Source: Coptodactyla brooksi
Lineage: Eukaryota > Arthropoda > Insecta > Coleoptera > Scarabaeidae
Length of the DNA stretch: 30,908 bases
Direction: 5' to 3'
NCBI GenBank assembly: GCA_033557675.1
Contig: JAWQRM010000100.1
Span: 1 to 30,908, forward strand
Part shown: piece by piece, positions 1 to 12,600 of the stretch
How positions within the stretch are numbered: the first letter of the stretch is position 1
Layout: each line of letters opens with the position of its first letter
The notes under the pieces: generated by a model
The model's database searches: none
Told to the model about the DNA's origin: nothing
Seen by the model: the letters and a program-made list of their open reading frames with translations, nothing else
Translations under genes and position numbers: made by a program

Positions 1-1
1 T

Positions 2-363
2 CTGAAAGATGAAATTCGGCGCTGCATTGACGAGATAAGCGAAACTTTGTCGCAAAATGTGGTTCAAAATTTTGTGAAAAGAGCGGACGTCTGCCGACGT
101 GCTAGCGGTGGGCATTTGCCTGACATCATATTCCATTATTAATTCCTATATTTCTACTTTACATTGGTATCAATCAAACTGAATTTGTCAAAAAAAGTGT
201 GAGTTAAGCCAATTTACCCTTTATAACTTCACAGCCAACTGTTGAATTTTCGGTGATTTTAAGTAACATGGATACGCTCAGAACGTCTACCAAATTTCGG
301 TTTTCAAAGTTGAAATAATATTGAGATATACTTACAGTCGGTTCTTATGTGAATCACCCTGTA
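2..363 (+). mobile_element. 3' end of a Tc1/mariner-type transposon (transposase C-terminus and terminal inverted repeat)
   Basis: Positions 2-142 form one open frame ending in TAA, the last 46 residues of a transposase: LKDEIRRCIDEISE, then a QNFVKRADVCRRASGGHLPD segment and a short C-terminus. This matches the C-terminal end of a transposase family common in insect genomes (helix, then the R-x-x-x-C/GGH motif). The 3' noncoding part ends in GTGAATCACCCTGTA at about 361-363, a typical outer terminus of such elements with a TA target site. The element continues left of the window. It sits in the DIP intron after the first Ig3 exon, opposite in strand to the gene. Whether the full copy is intact cannot be seen. 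Confidence 0.72.
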
Positions 364-516
364 TATAGAGTTAATAAAATACTCATCATCTGTATATAAG
401 CAGAAATAACAAAAATACAACGAATCCACAATTAATTATTAATGTAACGGATAATAAGCACATACAGTAAACAACAAAATTTAATAAAATTAAATAAACT
501 AGCCAATTGTACAAAC
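364..516. other. Intronic sequence between transposon and Ig3 exon
   Basis: AT-rich DIP intron DNA. Apart from the splice donor GTTTGTAC at 516-509, no feature could be supported. Confidence 0.6.
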
Positions 517-636
517 CTTGATCCTTCATCCAAAAAGTGATAGCTTTCGGAGACGATTCGACGTTACACTCGAGCATAACGTCGGTACCAAGTGGGGCGC
601 CGACGAGCTGATTGGGTACTTGAATCACCGGATTGA
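517..636 (-). CDS. DIP exon, first half of Ig3
   Basis: Acceptor CCTTTTTTTTACAG ends at 637; donor G|GTTTGTAC starts at 516. It is 120 nt, phase 1 to phase 1. The split codon gives Phe, then NPVIQVPNQLVGAPLGTDVM and LECNVESSPKAITFWMKDQ. The linker N-P-V-I-Q-V-P-N-Q-L-V-G-A-P is diagnostic of DIP Ig3; Cys262 and Trp274 are the B- and C-strand core residues. The remainder of Ig3 lies beyond the left edge of the window. Confidence 0.95.
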
Positions 637-3600
637 CTGTAAAAAAAAGGCCAGGATACGCGTCATCACTTGTCAGCACGTAAGCCCGTCATTAGAATGG
701 AACTTTAATCAAGCATCCCGTGGCGGTTGATTACAATAGCCGGTTAATTAATGGCCCGAAATGTGTGGTAGAAGTTGAGAGGGAAACAATGGATCCACAC
801 TCTGGCGAGCTCGAAGTTTTTGCGGGCGAGTAAGAACGCGACGGTCTAATGACGTTTTTTCAAAAGCCAGACTATAATTGTTACTTACAGTTCACGTTGA
901 GAAGAATCCTCTTGCTAACCGAGGGCGGCACCCCGTTCGAGGCTATGCAAAGGTACGCGCCCATTTCCGATCTCGATACCTTCGGGAGCCTGAGTATTTC
1001 TCCGCGAAATGACGGCGCTGTAACATAAATCTCGTAATGGAGTCGACATCCAGATTCTATTATCCTATACGTATACGCCATAAGCAGCTTTTTCTAGTAC
1101 GACGCGCGAATCCACACAAAATATTCAATCTTTTCCAGGAAATACTAACAAGAAGCCTTAAGCGATAACGAACAATGCGTACATTTTTCACCAGGACTTT
1201 GAATCTGCCGCCGAAATATCCAACGCCATCTATTGACTTTTATATTATTCGAAAGGTACGTTCGTCTGTAAATAACGAACGTAAAAAGTAATGATTTCCG
1301 ACATTAATAACTCCAGTCAATTATTTTTCTAGTGAGTTCAAGGTCAAGGCGGAAAGATCTTGAATTCAAGGTCAAGGGTCACTTCTAGGATCGCCGAAGT
1401 TAGGTCTCGAGTATATTTTATACTGATCTTCAATAAACGAATTAGATGAAGATTACAAGCTGCAAAGAAAAAGGATTCTAGTTTTACGAGTGGTTTTGAC
1501 AGCAGTACAGTTTTAAATTTCCTGACTGGTGCTGCGTACGGTATAAATATGGAAATTATTATCTTACGTCGATAATGGGCTGCGCTGTATTTTACGTACT
1601 CCGCATAAGGGCGCCGCTTTAATACGGAATATCCTAGACAGGATATTTTCCAAAAATTGACTGCGTAATAATAAAATAATAACCCAAGGACGGTTACCGG
1701 CGGAGGTAAATGAAGTAAAAATAACATTTGCACGGCGGTTGTGCCGAAATATATGTAGACTACGGGGGGAGAGTAAGGCTTAAATAAGGTAATAAATATA
1801 AAATCTCGCGAGACGCCAGATTTGATCGCGGTCTATTTATATTTCGCGTTATGAAGGAAATTTTGAACAAGGCCGGCGCGCAAAATGTTAAAAATGGAAA
1901 CATCACGCCTCGCGAGCGGGATGATCAATTCGCAGTAACTGTTGCGGTGATGAACCCGCGCAGAACCCATTTCTCGCGAGGGTGCACCGAAAAGCAAACT
2001 CCTTTCACTCCTAAATCTTTGCAGTTACTCAGCCCTGATATCATAATCTTAAAGTAATAATGGTGTCAAGTAATACTTGAAGGACTCCTCATCCCACCGC
2101 CGAAGCCATCCGGTCCGCATCCGGTGGGTAAATCCGAGCTGCCTTTAGGTAACTATTCGACCCGTTCCATCCGCTGAATTGACTTAATAGTCTTCTGCGG
2201 GATTCTCAATCTCGTAACTTCCAAATTACCAAGTTTTAACCTCATTTCTATAATACTTTAAACTCTACCGCGTTTGGAATAATAATAATTCGAGAAAGAG
2301 AGGGAGGATCGTCATTGCTCGCGAAAGATTACTACATTGATTTATTTAGGTAACAGAATTATGATAAAACTAAATAATCCTAGACCGGTGTTAAGCTCAA
2401 GGTCATTCTAATTTCTACCTACACGCTCCGACTTTGGATGTAAATCCAAAATGGATTTTTTATCATATTGAATCGTACGATTTCCTTCGTGGCCTTGACA
2501 TTCCCTTTCAAGGTCGGAGGTTCTAGACTCGGTAACTTGACCTTGATCTCCTCAAGGTTATTTAATATTGCGTTAGACCTCAACGTTAAGCTCAAGGTCA
2601 TTCTAACTTCTCCCTACACGCTCCGACCTTGAATGTAAACCCAAAATGGGTTTTCTAGATGGGGACTTATTAGAATAAGTCACATCATGCTAAATCGTGC
2701 GATTTCCTCGGTGGCCTTGACATTCCTCTTCAAGATTAGAGGCTCTAGACTCGGTAACTCGACCTTGATCTGAGATCTCTTCAACTTTACGGCAAAGGTT
2801 ATTTAATATTGAGTTAAACCTCAACGCAGCTTCATCTAGCTCAATATTCTAATTTCTCCCTACACGCTCCGACCTTGAATGTAAATCCAAAATGGATTTT
2901 CTAGTTGGAGACTTATTAGAATAAGTCACATCATACTAAATCGTGCGATTTCATTCGTGGCCTTGACATTCCTCTTCAAGGTCAGAGGCTCTAGACTCGG
3001 TAACTTGACCTTGATCTGAGATCTCCTCAACTTTACGGCCAAGGTTATTTAATATTGAGTTAAACATAAACGCAGCTTTATCTAGACTAGTGTTAAGCTC
3101 AAGGTCATTCTAATTTCTCCCTACACGCTCCGACCTTGAATGTAAATCCAAAATGGGTTTTCTAGATGGAGATTTATTGGATTAAGTTACATCGTATTAA
3201 ATCGTATGAGTTCCTTCGTGGCTTTAACATTCGCTTTCTAGGTCGGAGGCTCTAGACTAGGTAAGTTGACCTTGATCTGAGATCTCCTCAACTTTATAGT
3301 CAAGGTCACTTAAAACTGAGTTCAACGTCAGCGTTATAATTTCCAATTTTGGGTGGAAGCTCACAGAATGTCTAAAAATAGAATAATTAAATGCAACAAA
3401 TCCTAATATTAGTTATTGAAATTTCTAGTATCAACACGGTCGGGCGGTTTGCGTTTATTCGAATGTAGACTTGGTTTAAGGCCTTAGTGCTTTCGGTTTC
3501 CGACGTGTTTGGGAAAAGGGTGTCGTATAACACTATCCCCGCTTTATTTAACTATGAGTGGAAAACAACCCCGGGCCATTCGGATCTACTTGCATCCAGA

Positions 3601-6600
3601 TGACCACAGCGCTTTGCGTTTGCATCGCTCTTGAACATTGCCGCTATCGCCGGATCGCCTGGGGGAATCCAACGCCTTCATTGATCGTTCGAAAGCAATA
3701 TACTTACGGCGACACAATAATACCATTGTCGGTCCCATAAAAAAGGAGAAACCTCGGAGGTTTCGGTCCCATTCGAGTGTAAAGGTATCGTTGTTAATAT
3801 TAGGGAAAATTTATTGCTTAACCGTATCTTACTTTTCTGTTTCCCGCCAGAATGGTCCCTAATGACGATGTCGTCTCCAGTTTCCCTTCTCCACACAATG
3901 TTCGGTTCCGGCTGGCCCTTGGCTTTGCAAGTTAGTTTCACTGTGCCCCCTTCCGGGATATCAATGTCACCAGATGTTTCCTCGAATATGAAGTCCGGCG
4001 GTACGGTGACATCTAGCGTTGCAGTCTGTAACAATCGATTGGCATTTTCAAAATTCGCACGTTTAACCAAAGAAACGATACAAACAGCTCGCGAATCGAT
4101 CGCGAATCGTTTTGTTCGTACTCGGTGCGGAAAATGAGATTTTTCAGATCTGCCCGCAAAAATGTCTAAATACTTTTGTTGGAAACTATCCTTTACCCGG
4201 GAGTATCTCTTCTAGCTCCGAACGTTCACAAAGTGTATCACAATATAAATTGAAAATGAAGCTTTGGCCAGGTGCTGAGTTCTCATCGTAGCTTCCCGCA
4301 CTTTTGTAAAAGTTAATATAATTTCAATACACAAAGTTCGCTATTTTATAACAGAACAAAAACAGATACGCGTGGAGGTATATGAAATGCCAAGTTATCC
4401 TTTCTGCGGCATCAATATAAAGGATCCTAGTTCCATTGTAACGAGGCTTTTGAAACGGTCTTATTGATTTATTTTTACGCGTACCCCTATGAAGAAATTG
4501 CCCAATTAAAATTATGTCGGCTTTATAATCGAAATAAGTCTACGTTACAGAAGTAACACGAAATTTCGCCTTTCGCGCCGACAAAATTTATCTCCGATTT
4601 TTTTTTGTCGCCCCGCGAAACGTATGAGAGTATATGAACACTGGCGGCAGATGTATTAGACGATGATATAAGTTCAAAACTTGACCGGCAGTTGTTTGGC
4701 GCAGGGTGTACAACCCACATCGACTTGCGATAACAAAGGTCGGGCGGTATTAATTGATAGAGGCTTTGCAATCTGCGCGCCCTTTCATTATCCTCTCGAC
4801 TAAGGGCGCCGCTCACGAGAACTTCTTCAAAGGGGCCCTCCTTAACTGACTCCGACTATCTATCGAAGCTACAGGTTAACCGGACGCTTAACACTACACT
4901 GACAATTTGAATATAAACTAAATTCAATACTTCGATCCGTCAGGTCATTTTAATCTACTATAATTTTCAGAAATTGGCTGACCTTGACAAAGTCAGCTCA
5001 AGGTCAACGTGTGGAAGTCAAGGTCAACACCTTAATTCAAATGATGGAAGTCAAGGTCAACGTCAGAATCGATCTGCGGTAAAATTTCAGACTTTGAGCT
5101 CAAGGTCTACGCGTAGAAATCAAGGTCAAAGATGATTTTACCTGACTTTTCATAGGATCCGTGTTGATCTGACACATGTACTGGCCTCTGTCCTCTTCCT
5201 GAACGTTCTTGATGTGCAGACTCCAGGTCGTGTGATCGCGGTGAGTCACCGACACCCTGGGATTGTGCGTGATGACGTGATCGTGGATGGCTTGAATCGC
5301 CTTCGTGTCCGCTTTAACCCAGCCGACCTGGAATTGAGTCGAACGAAACTGGTAAAATTGATGCGGTACGCGCGACGCGCTTTTTTATATCGTCCGCGAA
5401 TAATTAACAGTAGGGTCACATCGGTTTGTTTATTTGAAAATGAAAATTGCGCGTGCCGCGCCGAAATATTGTTTTATGAAGTTACCGCTAAACAATGAGG
5501 TGCATTAGTACCGGCGTTATTTTTTCGCGACCGTGCGTTTTTGAATTACGTGTTTTACTCGTTCGTTCGTTCGTCGGGGTAGGTAACTATGAAAATAAGG
5601 TACCGAGTTTAGGGGAAGTAGAAATTTAGTTAACTAGAGGTAAGTTCGCGGAGCTTTTTGCGATTACCGCGCTTAAATTGTCTCGGGCTAAACGGGCGTT
5701 AAGGGTAATGAGATTAGGTAAGCAGGATTTGATATGGTGCCGGACGTCCTATATCGTTTTATTCGTAACGCAAAACGCAATTCGAAAATTCTCACCTCCG
5801 CGAAATTGCGGCGATATTATGATTCTCCAACGGTACGTCGTTATAGTACGATAGGGTCAATAGCCATCCTCAATTGGGCCATCAGTTTCCCTTGCTAACT
5901 GCATAGCGCCAGAAAATTTTCTTAGCAGTACTGAGAGAGTTTTCGCGAAATCGATATCGGGGTACGTTTTCGAGCTGGAAGCTTTAAAAATTCAACAAAC
6001 CGACGTTCCGACGCGAATTTTTACACTTTCTCACCTCCGCGGGACACCCGCCCGTACTTTAATAAATATCGTGTACACATTCGAAAAACTAAATTCGTAT
6101 CGGTTGTTACCCGATATTCGGATCGCTTTTTGCAGTTTTACACGCCCGACGCTTTTCACGCGTTCGCTATTAATTACCCATTTATGTCGGCCGGTTGTAT
6201 TAAATTGTTACTTCCAACGAATGCGGCTTTAAACGTAATACGCGTAGTTTATTCGTCCAGTTTGACAAATTAGGAGTTAGAGGGCACTCCTAGGCGACGC
6301 AACCCGATCTTGTCCTTTATCAAAGGACTACAGTAGGCACTTCTACCCGCTTTTGACCTCGTACTACACAGCTGCATGTTATAAATGATCTCAAGTTTGC
6401 GGGCCCTTTCGGTCATTTCTCACATCTACACATTCGTATCGATCGTTTTCTTTAGTTTCTGCATTTACGTTGATATAAAAGAGGAAACGCCCAAATGGTT
6501 TAAAGCCAACAGTTACACAATTTCTGGAATTGGACCTTAACCTTGAATCGAAGGTCAGGGCGGCACGACCTTGAAGCCAAGGTCAAAGAGGCAAGACTTT

Positions 6601-9600
6601 GAGTAACCTTGAAACCAAGGTCAGTCGACCGACCTTGGTTTCAAGGTTACAGTGGGAAGACCTTATATTCAAGGTCAATAGTCTCAAGAGTCCGTGGAGA
6701 ATGATAATATTTAAACAGATCATCCTACTTCTTTCTAAGCGATATCGTTGGGAAAGGTGTTAAGCTTGCCAGACAAAACGTATTTGCCTCCAGCTTAAAC
6801 GAACGTAGCGCCGTCAAGGGTATAATAAATAACTTTAGTTTCTGCATTTACGTTGATGTAAAAGAGGAAACGCCCAAATGGTTTAAAGCAAACAATGTTA
6901 TACAATTTCTGGAATTGCACCTTAACCTTGAATCGAAGGTCAAGGCGGCACGACCTTGAAGCCAAGGTCAAAGAGGCAAGACCTTGCAAAATTGGGCTTT
7001 GACCTTGGTTTCAAGAGTCCGTGGAGAATGATAATATTTAAATAGATCACCCATTTGTTTTTAAGCGATATCGTTGGCAAAGGTGTTAAGCTTGCCAGAC
7101 AAAACGTATTTGCCTCGAGCTTAAACGAACGTAGCGCCGTCAAGGGTATAATAAATAACGTTTTGTTAATATGTGTAAAGGGTATAAATCGTGATGAAAT
7201 CCTGGCCGGGGATTAAAGGGGTACCGGACAGATCATAATAGTAAAATATGGCGGGTAATAATGCAATTGGTTAAGAGTCGGTGGGGAACGATATATCGGG
7301 GTCTGGCGGATATGCACGGAGACGCGGCATAAGTAAACGTGTTGTTTTTAGAGAGGTGGGTGGGAGAGGCGGTTGTCGGGTGGGGTAGTTGGGGCGGCCA
7401 GCAACAGGTAGAGCGAATTGGGGAGTACTCATGAAGTCAATTTATCAGAAGCGCTGCTAGCCGGACGGTTTATCCCACTTGATACCGCAGGTCTAGTAGC
7501 ATCGTGTCGCGGAGTAAATTCTCCGTCCGCCAGCAGACCATGGAACCACCGAGCGCACACACACCTATAAGGGGTGGCCTCGCGGACATCCCTTACCCTA
7601 TATCCGCCCAAACGGTTTACCGAACATCGAAACGTTGCGTCCCTCGAAACCGGAACTGTCACGTTCTGAATTTCGGATGTGAAGTCCGGATTAAACGAGT
7701 TTCCTGAAACAACAGAAAAGAGGTTTAGGTTACTAAGGCTGATCAGAATTGAAGTAACTTTATCGATCTGATTCTGGTATCCCCGATTTTACATCGAACG
7801 AACGCTCTCGGACCCCCGATCGAAGTCAAGGTCGAGGTGCGTACCTCGACCTTGGATTCAAGGTCGGGAGTTTTAGAGATTCTTCTCTACCAAGTTACGC
7901 TAGAATCTTATGCGTTTCGTTCGATGACAAGAAAGTAATTTAAAGGAGGAGGAAAGCCGGAAAATAATCTTACGTGTGGGTGAAAGTACTGACTTTTTGT
8001 CTTCACGTAACGGGGAGTTTCGCGAAAGTTTTCGAGGTATGAAGTGTAGGGGGCGCTCGTACGGCCGGTATAATACAATATTTCCATGCTCTGTGCGCGT
8101 TACGAATGGGGGTGAACGCGCAAGCCCTGATAGGGCAATGTGTACCATCAGGTGCCAGTCCAGAGTTACAATTGCTATGTGCTTACACTACTGATGTTCG
8201 TTAAGTGTAGGCAGCGCCCTGGCGCACTTGTTAAACGTTATTGCTCGGGGAATACACACATGCTTCACCGTTCGCTCGTGCCCTCGATTATTTTTGGGGC
8301 TGCGCGCACCCCCGGAATTTTCAGACTCGCAAGTGTGCCGGAAAGGCATCCGTGAGCCATTGTCGATTGCAGCAGGTGCTACTGTTGTCGCCATAAATTA
8401 TTGGTACAACTTCGCCGGTCCATAATGCCCGTTATACACTTTCGTAATTAAGTAAATTCAGTCTACGAGTAATTACACGCTTCTATTACCCTCCTCTGGC
8501 ATCCGACCCCCGGGCAATTCACTACCTTTTCTCGACCGTTTACTATTATTGCCTACTACCCATCGAAGCATAATACTCCAAACTGCCTACCCAATTTACT
8601 GTCTAAATTCACTCATACATAACATTCCAATTCAACTGATTACAAACGTTCTCCTTCGACTTATAGCGGCCGTTAAAAAACCATTCGTTTTAGTTTAAAC
8701 ATTTCAGAATATTACAATAGTTTTCAACGGAGCACTATATTTGAGCGAGTATATAACGCGCTCGGTAACGCGACAGAATATTGTCAAAAACGTGTATTGA
8801 AAGTCCAAAATGAGCTTGTAGCGTTACGATGCCTCGGTTCCATTGGAATTGTTAACGAGAGAAACGTTTCCAATAAGGTAACCTACTTAATCAATAAGGG
8901 ATTGCCTCTCAACCGTTTGCACAAATGAATAACGCTCAATTTTACCGAATGCTTAATGGCTCCTCCTAAAGGCTGCGGATTGGAACATCAAAGTCGCTGT
9001 AACATTGCTTGGTCTTTGTGCAGATACTTAATTTGACATTTCGTGCCGTGAGATATTAAAATAGGGCCCCAACACTACAAGCCATTCTCTTTATCGGCGC
9101 AACGATATTCGGAAATCAGAAGAGGTCTTTTCAATCGGTAAACAGCTAACAGATTGTCCTTGTTACTAGACTAACGAAATATAACATCGAGACGAGATCT
9201 TTGCATCGCAGAAACTTCGGCGTTATATTTTTCCAGTGAATTCAAGGCCAAGGCGGAAAGACCTTGGATTCAAGATCAAGGGTCACTTGTAGGACGTCCG
9301 AACTTAAACTCAAAGGTCTACGTCGTGGAAAACGATAATCCAAATAAGACTCCAAGTCGTAGAAAATGATTTCTTAAAAAAATTAATCAACTGACCACTA
9401 ATAATTTTAGTAAAATTTTTTTCTAGTGGGTTACAAGAGCAGACGGCTTTGATTATTAACAAAGCTCGTTAATTTCAAAGCCTTTTTTAGATTACTGCCC
9501 TTGGCCTCCTTAGATCACTGGAAAGCGATACTCGCTTTCCTTTGTATTAATGATTAAATGAGATTCTCGTGACGCTTTCTATATTTCGCGTACACAATTG

Positions 9601-12600
9601 AGATATCATAAAATGTGTCTGGAGGGTTTTTTTTTTATTTTCGCTCGTTACCTTCATCAACGACTATTTGGGCCGCAAGGGGGCGCATCGTTAGCGTACA
9701 AAAGAAGTTTCTGAGCTCGTACCAATTTCAATCGAACTAATATCGAGTGATACCATAACGGAATTTGTACGAAGGGTGAATATTAAGCTTGTCGGCATAA
9801 AGAAGTATCTGAAAGGCGAAAAAAAAAAGAAAAAAAAACACACACAAAAGCATTGCCCGCGATAAGTCATAACCGGGTTATTAAAGTGTTGAGTTATTGT
9901 GGGGATTCTTTTTGTCGGATAGGAGATAAGCTAAGAATCTATGGAAAATTCAAGTATGAATTACGGTAGAGTAACCGGGGCGTCCATAAAAGGCTCATAA
10001 TTAAATAAAGAAAATAAAACTAAAACCGTGATTAATAACTTACTTTGCTTGCTCCTTAGGCCGTTTTAAAGCCGGAGAAATATGGGTTCATTCATCTTTG
10101 CGGCACAAAGGACGAAAATGTAAGATGGCATTAGATTTTTTGAGTAATAAATAATCCGGTAAGAGGGGAGCCGAGTGTTATCTTTATTGTTGCATGTGTG
10201 TAGCGTTGTTTTGGGTCGCTATTATTTCTTTAAGGTCCGTTGGCTCGCCGCGATGTCACCCGGAGCGTGACAAACTCTTTCGGAATTTCGAGGGAAGACC
10301 TTTAATAAAAAGGAGAAGATTTCCCCCCCGGCGACTTAATACAAATTTGCATGTTTTTGTTAATCCCCGAAAGGGGGAGGCCTCGGGGGGTAGGAGAGAA
10401 TATCGGGAGAAGGTTAATTTGAAAGAGTTCACAAACCGCCGATGTCGCTCACCCCTGCGTGCTCGGGACAAACTGTTTTAACTGAAGTTTTAATAAGTTA
10501 AAGGATTAGTCTAAAGCCCCCCGGGCTCCACTTTTTCTATTAAGATATTTCGTCCCCTTATTCTTTTTCGGGCCTTTGACGTTCAGAATGTCTGTCGGTT
10601 TCAATTCGTCGGATTAGCGAGAGGAGACGAAATATCGAAAGCAACTCTGAAAGAGAACGGACGAGATAATAGAATGCGTGGGTTTGAAACCTTCGGAGCG
10701 ACGTGAACCAATTGCCATTACTTAATTTTAGTATAAAGCTAAAATTTTTCGATTTAATAATACATTGAAAACACCATTAGGTAACCCGAAAGAGAAAATA
10801 AACATGTTGGAAAAAGTGGTAATTATCAAGTAAGTTGCAAGGATTGCGGGAAAAAGAATGTTGGTCAAACTACAAGGTCCCCACGAAAGAGGTTTAAAGA
10901 GCGTATGGCTCACTTAAAATATGGTTACATAGAAAGATCTAGCGTAGACGAACACGCTTTTAACAGTAATAGAATTAGCGTATAAAACGTGAGATTACTA
11001 ATAACGTATTCAGCAATAGATATTTTTTACGAATTTGATAGTTTAAAAATTAGTAAATATAAAAATGCAATTAATAAGAGTAGTAGGATAATACCCTTTA
11101 ATCTAACTGTATAACGTAATAGGAGAAAAGAAAGGTAAATACGGAAATGCATAATGGGGACGAGTATTGGATTAGAAAAATCACGCCAGAAGCGAAATAC
11201 AGGTACGCTTCATTGCCTTCTAGTGATACGTTCAGCAATAGATTCTCTTACCCATTGGAATTATGAAAGTGCATGAATGGACGCACGTGTTGGGTAAGAA
11301 AAATCACACCAGAAGCAAAATATCCGTTTTTCTGCTCCCTAATCGTGCATTCAGCAATAGACTCTTTTACGAATTTGAGAGTTTAAAAATTACTAAATGT
11401 AAAACTGCAATTAATAATAGTAGGATAATACCCTTCAATCTAACTGTATAATATAATAGGAAAAAACAAAGGTAAATACGGAAATGCCTAACGGGCACGA
11501 GTATTGGATTAGAAAAATCACGCCAGAAGCGAAATATAGGTACGCTTTATTGCCTTCTAGTGATACGTTCAGCAATAGATTCCTTTACTCATTGGAATTA
11601 TGGAAGTGCATGAATAGGCGCACGTGTTGGGCAATAAAAATCACACCAAAAGTAAAATATCCGTTTTTCTGCTTCCTAATAATGCATTCAGCAATAGATT
11701 GTTTTACGAATTTGAGAGTTTAGAAATGAAGAATGTGGATTTCGGAGCCTTTTAGTATAAATAAAACCTTTAGTTTCGAAAATTAAAATTGGGAATAAAT
11801 TTTTAATGCAAGCGACAGTAAGTGGACGTAAAATATAGGACACCATCTTATTTGGAAACTTGAAAATTTTAATGAGATAAATATAATTGCGCTCCGTAAA
11901 ATATGGAATAGTACATATTGCATTAATAGCATCCGAAATTCGGTCAAACGGCCGGGCCGGCTAATGAATTATCGGGCGAGTCTTAATAACTTCTGCGCCA
12001 GAGGGCGCCAGAGGGTTGCAGAGACGTCTCTAGCATTTTGAAACCGCACTCTTCTCTGCATTTATCAAGGCTCCGGCACATGACACTTCAATAACGTAAT
12101 TAAATCCTCAGAATGGCCTTTCTGTTGAAATATCGCTGAGATATTGTAATATCCAGCCCCGGAGGGCCACACCGTCTCCGAAAATCATCCCCTCCATTCT
12201 CGGGTCGCCTTTTGCGTCACAGGACGCGCTTAAGTTTAAAATATCGGTTCCCTTTATGTCTATTCTTCTGGTAATTGGGCGTATTTGGAATTTTAAGGTG
12301 TAACGGCGTCCCTGAACAATATACTCGGATGTACCTCCTGGTAACGCTCACTAGAGTAAACTAATTAGTATACGGACAAGATCTTTAGAGGATAGTACCC
12401 TCAGGACCCCTATACGAACTTGCCCGATACTTAAATAAAAACATTTGTTAAGTGATCCGGGGCGAGACGTTAATATTTGGTAATTTAGAATTGATCCCTC
12501 CGAGGAGCCGCTATTTTAATAAACGATTTCATAAAATCGAGATCAGGAAAGCTTTTATTGTGCTAAATCTCTTGGAGAGGCTCCAACGAATTTTTAAGAG

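Larger units (their letters stand above)
1018..3832 (-). other. DIP intron between the two Ig2 exons (2815 nt)
   Basis: This intron contains the dispersed repeat at 1326-1410 and the tandem array at 2388-3335, listed separately. Between them (about 1411-2387), and from 3336 to 3832, no gene or RNA feature could be supported; open frames there match nothing recognisable and overlap on both strands. Confidence 0.7.

Noticed and set aside
1344..1733. 129-residue minus-strand frame
   Set aside because: No recognisable domain, lies in an intron on the same strand, and overlaps the AAGGTC repeat.
3678..3832. Open frame continuing past the Ig2 exon donor to a second donor-like site GCC|GTAAGTAT near 3708
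   Set aside because: Using it adds 125 nt and exits in phase 0, which does not fit the phase 1 start of the next Ig2 exon, and the extra peptide does not match the Ig fold sequence.
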